Shown here: positions 17,133 to 25,577 of the stretch, piece after piece | Layout of the letters: each line of letters opens with the position of its first letter | Position numbering within the stretch: position 1 is the stretch's first letter | NCBI RefSeq assembly: GCF_003412455.1 | Contig: NZ_QTJU01000017.1 | Span: 1 to 47,384, forward strand | Direction of reading: 5' to 3' | DNA: 47,384 bases | Source: Deminuibacter soli | GTDB lineage: Bacteria; Bacteroidota; Bacteroidia; Chitinophagales; Chitinophagaceae | The notes under the pieces: model-generated | Seen by the model: the letters and a program-made list of their open reading frames with translations, nothing else | The model's database searches: none | Told to the model about the DNA's origin: nothing | Made by a program: the position numbers and the translations under genes

Positions 17133-18473
17133 TTGAAACGACGATTGTATTTTGACTACTTATACAAACAAGTCACTTTAACCACAGTTCGCCGCGCCAC
17201 CGTATTAATGGGCCCACGAAGAGTAGGGAAAACCGTAATGCTGTACCAGGTAGTACAACAGCTTATTGCTTCCGGTGTACCCGCACGCAAAATCTGCTTC
17301 CTGTCTGTTGATGCGCCTATTTATAACAATATTGCGCTGGAAGAATTAATGCACCTGGCTAAACGTGCATTAAACGACAACACCAATGAAGATTTCTATT
17401 TCATTTTTGATGAGATTCAATACCTCAAAAACTGGGAAGAGCATCTAAAGTCCCTTGTTGATTTATATACCAACATACGTTTTGTAGTATCCGGTTCTGC
17501 TGCTGCAGCGTTAAAACTAAAAAGCAATGAATCAGGTGCAGGCAGGTTCAGTGATTTTATGTTGCCACCGCTTACTTTCCAGGAGTATTTACATTTAAAG
17601 GATCTGACTTACCTGCTTACACCACAGCAATACGAATGGGGCTCGCACACATTTACGCTCGACATTGCCAATGACTGGGACAAGCTCAACGACCACTTTT
17701 TAGCTTATATCAACTTTGGCGGCTACCCTGAAGTAATTTTTAACGATGAAATCCAGAAAGACCCTGGCAGGTTCATCAGGAGCGACATTATTGATAAAGT
17801 ATTGCTACGCGATCTGCCCAGCTTATACGGCATAAGAGATGTACAGGAACTCAATTCCCTTTTTAATGTAATTGCCTACAATTCAGGGAATGAGTTTAAC
17901 CTTGAAAGCCTGGCACAGGAATCAGGCGTTGACAAAGCAACCATCAGGAAATACATAGAGTATCTCGAAGCTGCGTTCCTGATAAAAATATTGTATCCCG
18001 TAGGTATAAACACCAAAAGGTTTCAGCGCGACAGCAGGTTTAAAATCTATCTTACCAACCCAAGTATGCGCTGTGCATTGTTTGCACCAATCTCATACAA
18101 CGATGATCATTTTGGCCAGATGGTAGAAAACGCCATCGTTGCGCAATGGTTGCACAGGGGAAATATGCCATTACATTTTGCAGCATGGACAGGTGGCGAA
18201 GTAGATCTCGTAATGGTGAATCCCAAACAAAAACCGGCATTCATGGTAGAAGTGAAATGGAGCAACCAGTTCGTAAACAATCCAGGCAAATTAAAATCAT
18301 TGCTGAAGTATTGTGCAGAAAATAAAAGCAAGATTGCGTGGATAACCAGTATCGACAAAACACACCACACTGTATTCAACGGTATTGAACTATGTTTTAT
18401 TCCTGCCGCTACTTATTGTTACGCGGTAGGCAAAAACAGCTTTACCAATAAAATGATGCTATTTAACAGTTAA
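17133..18473 (+). CDS. AAA ATPase with DUF4143 domain, start unclear
   Basis: This is a P-loop ATPase of the AAA_14/DUF4143 type. The Walker A loop is MGPRRVGKTVM, Walker B is FYFIFDEIQYL, and the sensor is RFVVSGSAAAAL. A winged-helix-like part follows (LESLAQESGVDKATIRKYIEYL). The C-terminal DUF4143 domain has a restriction-nuclease-like core (GGEVDLVMVNPKQKPAFMVEVKW). Function in the family is unknown. The listed start is a TTG, yet the frame stays open back to about 17040 and encodes RILVENPWWDNGQIPFA, a family-like N-terminus, without any ATG, GTG or TTG. The true start is therefore probably upstream and non-canonical or mutated. The stop overlaps that of the convergent lacI-type gene. 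Confidence 0.85.
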   Translation: MKRRLYFDYLYKQVTLTTVRRATVLMGPRRVGKTVMLYQVVQQLIASGVPARKICFLSVDAPIYNNIALEELMHLAKRALNDNTNEDFYFIFDEIQYLKNWEEHLKSLVDLYTNIRFVVSGSAAAALKLKSNESGAGRFSDFMLPPLTFQEYLHLKDLTYLLTPQQYEWGSHTFTLDIANDWDKLNDHFLAYINFGGYPEVIFNDEIQKDPGRFIRSDIIDKVLLRDLPSLYGIRDVQELNSLFNVIAYNSGNEFNLESLAQESGVDKATIRKYIEYLEAAFLIKILYPVGINTKRFQRDSRFKIYLTNPSMRCALFAPISYNDDHFGQMVENAIVAQWLHRGNMPLHFAAWTGGEVDLVMVNPKQKPAFMVEVKWSNQFVNNPGKLKSLLKYCAENKSKIAWITSIDKTHHTVFNGIELCFIPAATYCYAVGKNSFTNKMMLFNS

Positions 18474-19489
18474 GCATCTCCACTACCTGTAGACGCCCTT
18501 TTCTCCAGCACAGAGGGCAATACATGCCACTCCTCTTTCAGGGAGAAATGGCTTTTCTGCAGTGCTTTAAACAACAGTATCGCTGCCTGGCGGCCCATGT
18601 CGAAGGCCGGCTGGGTGATGGTGGTGAGCGATGGCTGCAGCAATGCGGCTGCTTTGGTATTGGAAAAGCCCATCACTTTTACATCGCGCGGAATAGATAG
18701 CTGTAATGCGTTGCAGGCTTTGTATGCAAGCAGGGCAAGACTTTCTACCAAACCAATTATGCCATCTGGCCTGTCGCTGCCTTGCAGTAAGGTTACTAAC
18801 TGCCCGTATGCGTTTTCTTCAGCTGCATCGCAATACAATACAGTGTGTTTACCACGAGGCGATGCACTTTCTGCAATGGCTGCTTCAAAACCCGCAATGC
18901 GGTCGCTGATGATAGACAGTTGTTTATCTGCAGCCAGTACGGCAATGCGTTTGCAGCCGGCTTCCAGCAGGTGTTGGGTGGCCATATAACCCGAAACCTG
19001 GTCATCTGTTTGCACACGTGCAGCAGCGACGGTAGTACACACGCGGTCAAAAAACACCAGCGGTACATCATTCGCACACAGTTCTTCAAAATGATCAGTG
19101 CCTGCCGCATCGCCCGAAACAGACAACAGCACTCCATCTACCCTGCCATTGTGAAAAGCCTGCAGGATAGCCTGTTCCCTTTCGCCCTGTTCATGGGTTT
19201 GATAAATCAGTACATGGTAGCCCTTCTCCCGGGCCACCGATTCAATCCCGTTAATGGATAAAGCAAAAAAGCTGTCGGCCACTTCGGGTACTACCACCGC
19301 AATGGTTTTGCTGCTGCCCTTGCGCAGGCTGCTGGCGTATGGATTGGGCACGTAGTGCAGCCTGTGGGCAAGCTCGAGCACGCGCTGTTTAGTTTCGGCA
19401 CTTATTTCATAGCTGTCTTTCAGGGCCTTTGAAATAGTGGCCACTGACAGCCGCAGCTCCTGGGCAAGATCTTTAATGGTAACAGGCAT
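18470..19489 (-). CDS. LacI family transcriptional regulator
   Basis: This 339-aa regulator begins MPVTIKDLAQELRLSVATIS, a textbook LacI helix-turn-helix, with the hinge-helix segment YVPNPYASSLRKGSSKTIAVV. The periplasmic-binding-protein-like ligand domain fills the rest (FFALSINGIESVAREKGYHVLIYQTHE, VDGVLLSVSG, VFFDRV, DGIIGLVESLAL). I use 19489 rather than a GTG at 19510, because the earlier start would place the operator-like site inside the gene. It is divergent from the inositol oxygenase and symporter genes, so it probably represses them and itself, and an inositol-derived or glucuronate-derived effector is a fair guess. Confidence 0.92.
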   Translation of the reverse strand: MPVTIKDLAQELRLSVATISKALKDSYEISAETKQRVLELAHRLHYVPNPYASSLRKGSSKTIAVVVPEVADSFFALSINGIESVAREKGYHVLIYQTHEQGEREQAILQAFHNGRVDGVLLSVSGDAAGTDHFEELCANDVPLVFFDRVCTTVAAARVQTDDQVSGYMATQHLLEAGCKRIAVLAADKQLSIISDRIAGFEAAIAESASPRGKHTVLYCDAAEENAYGQLVTLLQGSDRPDGIIGLVESLALLAYKACNALQLSIPRDVKVMGFSNTKAAALLQPSLTTITQPAFDMGRQAAILLFKALQKSHFSLKEEWHVLPSVLEKRASTGSGDA

Positions 19490-19509
19490 GCAATTGAACG
19501 TTAACGGCA

Positions 19510-19523
19510 CGAAAACGGTTTCG
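19510..19523. promoter_or_regulatory. putative LacI-type operator
   Basis: CGAAAACGGTTTCG is palindromic at 6 of 7 base-pair steps and has the central CG step typical of LacI/CcpA-class operators. It lies 21 nt upstream of the lacI-type start and 94 nt upstream of the inositol oxygenase start, so one site could serve both divergent genes. A second near-palindrome, CGGTATTTACCG, lies at about 19538-19549. Confidence 0.55.
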
Positions 19524-19617
19524 CAAATAAAAGCAACCGGTATTTACCGCAAGCCGGTAAATTCAGCCACATTAGCAGTGCCATTGCTTTACATTAAATG
19601 TACTAAAACACCGCCAT

Positions 19618-20493
19618 ATGTCCACCAGCAATCCACAGGCATTGCCACTGAACAGTCTTGATGAATGGGAAGACGACCTGCTGCGCCGTTATCCCGATCC
19701 CGAACAGATCGCTTCCGGCAAAACCACGGCCGAATACCGCAATTACGACACTCCCGAACGTGATACCGTAAAAGAGTTCTACCGTTTAAACCACCTGTAC
19801 CAGACCTTCGATTTTGTACAGGCCAAACGGGCAGATTACCTGCAGTTTAACAAAAAGGAAATGCCTGTATGGGAAGCCTTTCACTTTTTGAACCAGCTGG
19901 TAGACGATTCTGACCCCGATACCGACCTGGACCAGTTTCAGCACCTGCTGCAAACATCAGAAGCCATACGCGCCGACGGGCACCCAGACTGGATGGTACT
20001 CGTAGGCCTTATGCACGATATGGGCAAGGTACTGTGCCTGTTTGGCGAACCGCAATGGGCCGTGGTAGGTGATACCTTCCCGGTGGGCTGCGCTTATTCA
20101 GACAAAATTGTGTTCCCCGAATTTTTTGCCGGTAACCCCGATTATACCAACGAACGCTTTAACACCCGGCTCGGTGTTTACCAGGAAGGATGCGGTTTGC
20201 GCAACGTAACCATGTCATGGGGGCATGACGAATATGTATACCAGATGCTGAAAGATTACCTGCCTGAAGAAGGATTGTATATGCTGCGCTACCACTCGTT
20301 CTACGCCTGGCATCGCGAAGGTGCATACGGGTACCTGCTGGATGACCATGACCGGGAAATGTTGCGCTGGGTGAAATTGTTTAATCCTTATGACTTATAT
20401 TCGAAAAATCCCAACCCGCCAGACTGGCAAACACTGAAACCCTACTATGAGGCATTGGTGGCTAAATACCTGCCGGCGCACCTGAGGTTTTAA
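19618..20493 (+). CDS. inositol oxygenase (myo-inositol to D-glucuronate)
   Basis: This 291-aa non-haem di-iron oxygenase converts myo-inositol and O2 to D-glucuronate in the cytosol. It has the distorted HD-domain ligands of the MIOX family: H109 (FQHLLQTSEAIR), H133 and D134 (MHDMGK), H203 (WGHDEY), H226 (RYHSFYAWHREGAY) and D259 (FNPYDLYSK). K137 also matches a substrate-binding residue. The length is close to animal MIOX (about 285 aa). It is followed after 43 nt by a sodium/solute symporter and preceded by a divergent LacI-type regulator, which suggests inducible inositol uptake and oxidation. The enzyme is well known in eukaryotes and less common in bacteria. Confidence 0.95.
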   Translation: MSTSNPQALPLNSLDEWEDDLLRRYPDPEQIASGKTTAEYRNYDTPERDTVKEFYRLNHLYQTFDFVQAKRADYLQFNKKEMPVWEAFHFLNQLVDDSDPDTDLDQFQHLLQTSEAIRADGHPDWMVLVGLMHDMGKVLCLFGEPQWAVVGDTFPVGCAYSDKIVFPEFFAGNPDYTNERFNTRLGVYQEGCGLRNVTMSWGHDEYVYQMLKDYLPEEGLYMLRYHSFYAWHREGAYGYLLDDHDREMLRWVKLFNPYDLYSKNPNPPDWQTLKPYYEALVAKYLPAHLRF

Positions 20494-20536
20494 AGTATTG
20501 CTGCCTGTCGTAATATTGCAACACCAAAAACGCAGC

Positions 20537-22219
20537 ATGAACAAACTTCAGGTAGCAGATTATATTGTTTTTTGTATTTATTTTATTGTTGTATCTGGCT
20601 ACGGTTATTTTATTTACCGTCGCAAGAAATCGAAAACTACCAGCACCAAAGAATTTTTCCTCGCCGAAGGCTCGCTTACATGGTGGGCTATCGGCGCTTC
20701 CTTAATTGCTTCCAATATTTCGGCTGAGCACTTCATCGGCATGTCAGGCTCCGGTTTTGCCATTGGCCTGGCCATTTCTACCTACGAATGGATGTCTGCC
20801 GCAACGCTGATACTGGTAGCCGTATTGTTTATACCACTCTATCTCAAAAACCGCATTTACACCATGCCCCAGTTTTTGAGTACGCGGTACAACGATACCG
20901 TGAGCACCATTATGGCCGTATTCTGGCTGCTGGTATATGTGCTGGTAAACCTTACTTCTATCCTGTACCTCGGCGCGCTGGCCATACACAGCATATCCAA
21001 TGTGCCCTTCGCGTGGTGCATTGTGGGGCTTAGTGTGTTCGCCATTTTTGTAACGTTAGGTGGTATGAAGGTGATCGGCTATACCGATGTAATACAGGTA
21101 CTGGTGCTGATTATCGGCGGATTGGTAACCACCTATCTTGCCCTGTCGCTGCTCTCTGAAAAACTCGGTTTTGGCGGTGATGTACTCAAAGGCTTACTGG
21201 CCCTGCGCAAGGAAGCACCGGATCATTTTCACATGATTCTCCCGCGCGACAATGATCATTACAAAGAACTGCCCGGCCTCTCGGTGATCATCGGCGGTAT
21301 GTGGGTGAACAACCTTGCGTACTGGGGATGCAACCAATACATCATTCAGCGTGCATTGGGTTCTGATTTAAAAACAGCCCGTGGCGGTATTATCTTCGCC
21401 GCCTTCCTGAAACTGCTGGTACCCGTGATTGTAGTGCTGCCCGGCATTGCCATGTATGTAATGCACAGCAAGGGTTTGTTTGCACAGGAAATGCTGGTAA
21501 ACGGCGCGGTTAAACCCGATAACGCTTACCCAACACTGATGAACCTGCTGCCTGCAGGGTTAAAAGGCATCGCCTTTGCCGCGTTGACTGCTGCAGTAGT
21601 AGCATCACTGGCAGGCAAGGCCAACAGCATCTCCACCATTTTCTCGCTGGATATTTATGGCAAGTATTTTAACAAGAACGCATCTGAGAAAAAGCTGGTA
21701 AGTGTAGGCAGATGGGCGGTGATTATCTCCATGCTCATTGCAGCCGTTATTGCACCGGCCCTGCAATCGCTTGACCAGGCTTACCAGTTTATACAAGACT
21801 ATGTGGGTTTGATTGCCCCCAGCGTACTGGCTATTTTCCTGCTGGGTTTGTTCTGGAAGAAAACCACCTCCAACGCAGCACTGTTTGCTACCATCGGCGG
21901 TTTCCTGTTATCGGTGATCTTTAAGTTCCTCCCCAATTTTGTAAACCTTAGTTTCCTGAGTGGCTCGGGCTTTTCTATTCCCGTAACACAAAAAGACGGC
22001 AGCATTCAATACGAAATGCCCTTCCTCGACCGCATGGGCATCACATTCCTTATCATCGTTATCATCATGGTTATCATGAGCCGTCTCCGCCCCAACAGCG
22101 GCAACAACGGCAAGCCCCTCGAAATGGATACCACGATGTTCCGCGTTACACCAGCCTTTGTTATCAGCTCGATTATCATACTCGGCATTTTAACGGCGCT
22201 GTATACGGTATTCTACTAG
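20537..22219 (+). CDS. sodium/solute symporter (SSS family), probably for inositol or a hexuronate
   Basis: This is a 560-aa inner-membrane transporter with about 14 helices. SSS signatures include the first-helix segment YIVFCIYFIVVSGYGYFIYRR, FFLAEGSLTWWAIGASLIASNISAEHFIGMSGSGFA, YTMPQFLSTRYN and FAALTAAVVASLAGKANSISTIFSLDIYGKY, which holds the usual Na+-site serines. It is SGLT-like in length. The start at 20537 (MNKLQVADYI) is preferred over an in-frame codon at 20498, since the extra residues would precede the first helix without purpose. Position behind the inositol oxygenase suggests myo-inositol as substrate, but the substrate is inferred. Confidence 0.92.
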   Translation: MNKLQVADYIVFCIYFIVVSGYGYFIYRRKKSKTTSTKEFFLAEGSLTWWAIGASLIASNISAEHFIGMSGSGFAIGLAISTYEWMSAATLILVAVLFIPLYLKNRIYTMPQFLSTRYNDTVSTIMAVFWLLVYVLVNLTSILYLGALAIHSISNVPFAWCIVGLSVFAIFVTLGGMKVIGYTDVIQVLVLIIGGLVTTYLALSLLSEKLGFGGDVLKGLLALRKEAPDHFHMILPRDNDHYKELPGLSVIIGGMWVNNLAYWGCNQYIIQRALGSDLKTARGGIIFAAFLKLLVPVIVVLPGIAMYVMHSKGLFAQEMLVNGAVKPDNAYPTLMNLLPAGLKGIAFAALTAAVVASLAGKANSISTIFSLDIYGKYFNKNASEKKLVSVGRWAVIISMLIAAVIAPALQSLDQAYQFIQDYVGLIAPSVLAIFLLGLFWKKTTSNAALFATIGGFLLSVIFKFLPNFVNLSFLSGSGFSIPVTQKDGSIQYEMPFLDRMGITFLIIVIIMVIMSRLRPNSGNNGKPLEMDTTMFRVTPAFVISSIIILGILTALYTVFY

Positions 22220-22324
22220 TGAGTGGTGAGTAGTCAATAGTGAGTAATCGAAACGTATTCATTTACTATTGACTATTCATCAGCACCGGTTTTTCACTCA
22301 CCATTGACCACTCACTACTCACTA
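22220..22324. repeat. array of GTGAGT/GTCAATAG words between convergent genes
   Basis: Between the symporter and MATE stop codons the sequence is built from variants of GTGAGTGGTGAGTAGTCAATAGTGAGTAA on the left and TTTACTATTGACTATTCA...CACTCACCATTGACCACTCACTACTCACTA on the right. The two halves are imperfect inverted copies, so RNA could fold into a long imperfect hairpin and end transcription from both sides. Similar words occur at 112-156 and 47241-47253. Confidence 0.55.
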
Positions 22325-22359
22325 ACGTCCGGCCGTCCCGAAGGGTACCACCAACACTT

Positions 22360-23757
22360 CTACACCTTCACTTCCTTCCATTTCCCTTTTTTAAAATAAT
22401 ACCACGCCACCAGCGCAATGAGTGATTCCGCTACAGGAATGGCGATGAAAGCGCCGGTAGATTTAAGATCAAGGCCCTTGGCCAGCAGGTAGGCAAAGGG
22501 GATCTGGAACAGCCAGAAACAAACGAAGTTGATGACCGTTGGCGTGCGGGTATCACCTGCGCCGTTGAGCGCCTGCGTCATTACCATACCGATACCGTAG
22601 AAGATATAGGCAGAGCCGATAATTTGCAGGGAGCGCGCGCCGTATTGCGCAACACCTACATCATCGGTAAAAATATGGATGATGGGTTTGGCCAGGAAGA
22701 GAAACAGTACCATCACAAGGCTCATAAAGATGGCATTGTAACGTGCAGTAAGCAACACGCTCTGTTCTGCACGCTGCGCCTGCCTGGCGCCCAGGTTTTG
22801 CCCTACCAGCGTAGCGGCTGCATTGCTGAGCCCCCAGGCAGGCAATATGAAAAACACCACATTGCGGATAGCGATCTGGTAACCTGCAGATGCAGTGGTA
22901 CCACCGGTTTCAGCTACCAGCCTGGCCATCACAATCCAGCTTCCGCTGGCAATGATAAACTGCAGCGTGGCAGGCCAGGCGATCTTTACAATGGACTGTA
23001 CGGTTTCTTTCGTTAACCTGAACAGGCTTGCTTTAAACTTCAGTATGCCATTGCCCCTGAACAAGTGATAACATTGATACGCAACACCCGTGCTACGACC
23101 GATGACCGTTGCAATAGCCGCACCCTTCAATCCGAAGAAATGAATAAAAATGGGGCACAGGATTATGTTGATGATACTCGCCACCCACAGGCTTTTCATG
23201 GCCATGGCTGCATCACCCGCACCGCGGAAAACACCATTGATTAAAAACAGGAAGAGTACAGCCGTACTGCCACCCAGCATAATGCGGGTAAAGATGGCGC
23301 CATCCCGTACCACAGCTGCACTGGCGCCCATGCCTGCCAGTATATGCGGCGCGAAGAAGATGCCTATTGCGCTTAGCGTTACCGCTACAATAAAGCCAAT
23401 CACAATAGCCTGCGCACCTGCGCTTGCAGCTGCTTCGGGGTTCTTCTCTCCCGTTCTGCGTGCTACAATAGCCGTGGCTGCTGTACTTAAGCCGATGGCT
23501 ACGGAATATACAATCGTGATCACCGATTCTGTTAAGCCTACAGTAGCAATGGCATTCTCACCGAGCTTGCCTACAAAAAACATGTCTACCACGGCAAACA
23601 CACTTTCGAGGCTCAGTTCAAGTATCATCGGTATGGCCAGTAAAAATACTGCGCGCGGAATACTGCCCTGTGTATAATCCTGCTGCTCGCCGTTGAGCGA
23701 TTGCCGGATGATAGACACCATATTGTTCAATGTATAAGACCTGGTTTGCGTTGACAT
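22360..23757 (-). CDS. MATE family efflux transporter
   Basis: This is a 465-aa inner-membrane exporter of the MATE family with 12 predicted helices. The N-terminal half starts IPRAVFLLAIPMILELSLESVFAVVDMFFVGKLGENAIATVGL, the typical helix 1-2 with the VDMFFVGKLG motif. The second half repeats the pattern (VKIAWPATLQFIIASGSWIVMARLVAETGG). Family members expel cationic drugs or metabolites with H+ or Na+. Substrate is unknown. An alternative start is at 23721 (MVSIIRQSLN). The DinB-type gene lies 74 nt upstream on the same strand. Confidence 0.92.
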   Translation of the reverse strand: MSTQTRSYTLNNMVSIIRQSLNGEQQDYTQGSIPRAVFLLAIPMILELSLESVFAVVDMFFVGKLGENAIATVGLTESVITIVYSVAIGLSTAATAIVARRTGEKNPEAAASAGAQAIVIGFIVAVTLSAIGIFFAPHILAGMGASAAVVRDGAIFTRIMLGGSTAVLFLFLINGVFRGAGDAAMAMKSLWVASIINIILCPIFIHFFGLKGAAIATVIGRSTGVAYQCYHLFRGNGILKFKASLFRLTKETVQSIVKIAWPATLQFIIASGSWIVMARLVAETGGTTASAGYQIAIRNVVFFILPAWGLSNAAATLVGQNLGARQAQRAEQSVLLTARYNAIFMSLVMVLFLFLAKPIIHIFTDDVGVAQYGARSLQIIGSAYIFYGIGMVMTQALNGAGDTRTPTVINFVCFWLFQIPFAYLLAKGLDLKSTGAFIAIPVAESLIALVAWYYFKKGKWKEVKV

Positions 23758-23831
23758 ATTGTGCAGGGAATTTACGAGGGAACAATCTATGCAAAATAAG
23801 CAAGCCGCGCAATGTCAATTATGGCAAGCCA

Positions 23832-24347
23832 TCACTGTATTACACCAGCGGTTACTTTATGTATGTTTTCCAGCTGATGTATGTGCCTGCGTGTGTGTAC
23901 ATTGGCAAAATTCAGCCATTCCAGCCTGGTAAGCAGCCCCAGCCCCGGCAGCTCAAATGCAGTGCAGGTTCTGGTTAAATCCATTTCCCGCGCAGCCTGC
24001 GCCAGTCCGGCGAGTTTATCGTTCAGCTGCTGCAGCATATTGTTTTTGTCTTTCGGCTCACTGGACGGGAGAATAAAATCAGGCGATTTCATTTTGGTGT
24101 TAAAGTCCAGGAAAATGGCGCTGACAATCTCATTCTTCTCATCCGGCTGCCTGTCTGTTATCGCAGTGGCCCCGTGAATCATTTCCAGCGCGCCGCCGTC
24201 GGCTTTTAGCAGGTGTTCTGCTACCTGGCCGGGTGTCCAGCTGTTTTCAAACGGAACACGGTTAAACTGCGCAGGCGTAAATACTTCGATGGCACTGAGC
24301 AGGTGCTTGCGGGTGTTGTCGAGGGCATTGGCGATGTCGTTATTCAT
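23832..24347 (-). CDS. DinB-like protein
   Basis: This 171-aa four-helix-bundle protein is of the DinB_2 type. MNNDIANALDNTRKHLLSAI and SWTPGQVAEHLLKADGG carry the first ligand histidine, and FANVHTRRHIHQLENI carries the C-terminal His pair, the usual metal-binding triad of the family. It is cytosolic; relatives include bacillithiol-dependent transferases and many proteins of unknown function. I use the ATG at 24347 instead of a TTG at 24380. No functional link with the MATE gene downstream is evident beyond strand and proximity. Confidence 0.85.
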   Translation of the reverse strand: MNNDIANALDNTRKHLLSAIEVFTPAQFNRVPFENSWTPGQVAEHLLKADGGALEMIHGATAITDRQPDEKNEIVSAIFLDFNTKMKSPDFILPSSEPKDKNNMLQQLNDKLAGLAQAAREMDLTRTCTAFELPGLGLLTRLEWLNFANVHTRRHIHQLENIHKVTAGVIQ

Positions 24348-24490
24348 AACAGGGATTTTTTCGATGATTGAATCACTCAAAATTCAGCAATCTCCCCCGC
24401 AAACCAGAGTGGCAAACATGACGAAGTATGGTGGCGTTTGTGACATTTAACGTAAGTCGCCAGTCGGTGCGTACCCCTTACGATGCCTAT

Positions 24491-24508
24491 GCCGGTGTCC
24501 TCACCGGC
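24491..24508. repeat. RGGA-tetraloop hairpin (copy 1)
   Basis: Perfect 7-bp stem GCCGGTG/CACCGGC closing a TCCT loop, which reads AGGA on the other strand. It lies between the DinB-type and SRPBCC genes. It belongs to a family of seven such hairpins in the window with invariant GTG/CAC next to the loop. Confidence 0.65.
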
Positions 24509-24524
24509 AGGAAGTGGTTGCAAC

Positions 24525-25049
24525 CTACCCTTCGCTCAGCGCTTTCAGCTTCGTAAGCCCTGCATTAAAATCCCTGTCCATGTTTTTCTCGATTACCCCG
24601 AACACCTTGATAATATTCATCGGGTACGGCGTACTGCTTTTGATTTTCCAGGTGGCCCTGGTACCGCCTGTTTCAGGCGCAATCGCCACAGTTGCATCTG
24701 CCACGCCTTTAAAAGGGCGCAGGAAATCAATGCGTGTATCGAGCGCAGATTCGTTCACCACCTTAACAATCGTTTGACTGCCTGCACCTACATTCTTCTG
24801 CTGGCTGTCCCATGCAAAGCTGGCACCTGGCGTACCGTCTGTACCGGAGAACTCCTTTTTCATGGCAGGATCTTTACCGGCCCAGGGGCTCCATTCATTC
24901 AAGGCAGCGAGGGAGTTAACATGCGTCCATACCGTGCTTACGGGTGCCTGTATCACGATGGATTTTTCATAACTCCATGCAGTGCCGGTAAAGGCAGCGA
25001 TAATCAATACCAGCACAATGACGGCGGCAATAATATACAGTATAATCAT
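24525..25049 (-). CDS. membrane-anchored SRPBCC (polyketide cyclase-like) protein
   Basis: This 174-aa protein starts with one membrane helix (IILYIIAAVIVLVLIIAAF) followed by a START/SRPBCC helix-grip domain: KSIVIQAPVSTVWTHVNSLAALNEWSPWAG, the usual first strand and helix, and GTRATWKIKSSTPYP near the end. Such proteins bind hydrophobic ligands in a central cavity. The domain probably faces the cytosol or periplasm next to the membrane. It follows the DoxX-like gene by 36 nt, which suggests an operon. The ligand is unknown. Confidence 0.85.
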   Translation of the reverse strand: MIILYIIAAVIVLVLIIAAFTGTAWSYEKSIVIQAPVSTVWTHVNSLAALNEWSPWAGKDPAMKKEFSGTDGTPGASFAWDSQQKNVGAGSQTIVKVVNESALDTRIDFLRPFKGVADATVAIAPETGGTRATWKIKSSTPYPMNIIKVFGVIEKNMDRDFNAGLTKLKALSEG

Positions 25050-25085
25050 AACAGCAGGTTTAACGTGTATGGGTGTATAATACAG

Positions 25086-25478
25086 CTAGGCAGCTGCTCT
25101 TGTTTTGTGAAAGTAAACGTACGATACGATCAATATAATAAACCCCACCAGCGGCAGCAGCGCCTGGCCAATACCATCCAGTACCAGGTGACCAACAGCA
25201 GCCGAGATAAACGTAATGCCAAAGCCTACATAGGCCCATTCTTTCAGTCGTGCAGGGACGGCAGGCACAATCAGCAATATGCCGCCGATGATTTTGCCGA
25301 TGCTCAGTTCTATCCTGAAATAATCAGGAAAACCCATGTGGTGTATGCCATCTATCGCCAGCTGCGAATTAAACCAGAAGGAGGGCACTGAATCGAGTAA
25401 TACCAGTAATGCGGTAAATACCCAGTAAATAACATGGTCTTTTCTTGACGCGGATTGCGTAACAGTTGCGGTATACAT
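25086..25478 (-). CDS. DoxX-like membrane protein
   Basis: This 130-aa inner-membrane protein has four predicted helices: VIYWVFTALLVLLDSVPSFWF, FRIELSIGKIIGGILLIVPAV, LKEWAYVGFGITFISAAVGHLVLDG and ALLPLVGFIILIVSYVYF. The pattern is that of the DoxX-like (DoxX_2) family. The start at 25478 (MYTATVTQSASRK) is chosen over 25580, because the extra 34 residues are polar, cysteine-rich and not part of the family. Family roles are mostly unclear; some members take part in redox reactions at the membrane. It is probably in an operon with the SRPBCC gene. Confidence 0.85.
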   Translation of the reverse strand: MYTATVTQSASRKDHVIYWVFTALLVLLDSVPSFWFNSQLAIDGIHHMGFPDYFRIELSIGKIIGGILLIVPAVPARLKEWAYVGFGITFISAAVGHLVLDGIGQALLPLVGFIILIVSYVYFHKTRAAA

Positions 25479-25577
25479 AGCTTTTAGTTTTTGTTGTACA
25501 GGATCAAAATTATTCCTGTTTAACGGCGTTGCAGCTGTGCATACATGACAACCTTCGGGGCAATTTGAGCCAAGAAG

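Noticed and set aside
23150-23677. 175-aa plus-strand frame opposite the MATE gene
   Set aside because: Its Ala/Ile-rich look comes from the membrane-helix codons of the MATE gene read backwards.
24483-25391. 302-aa plus-strand frame across the SRPBCC and DoxX-like genes
   Set aside because: Both minus-strand genes are recognised families; the plus-strand protein is rich in Cys, His and Arg without a pattern, as expected for a shadow frame.
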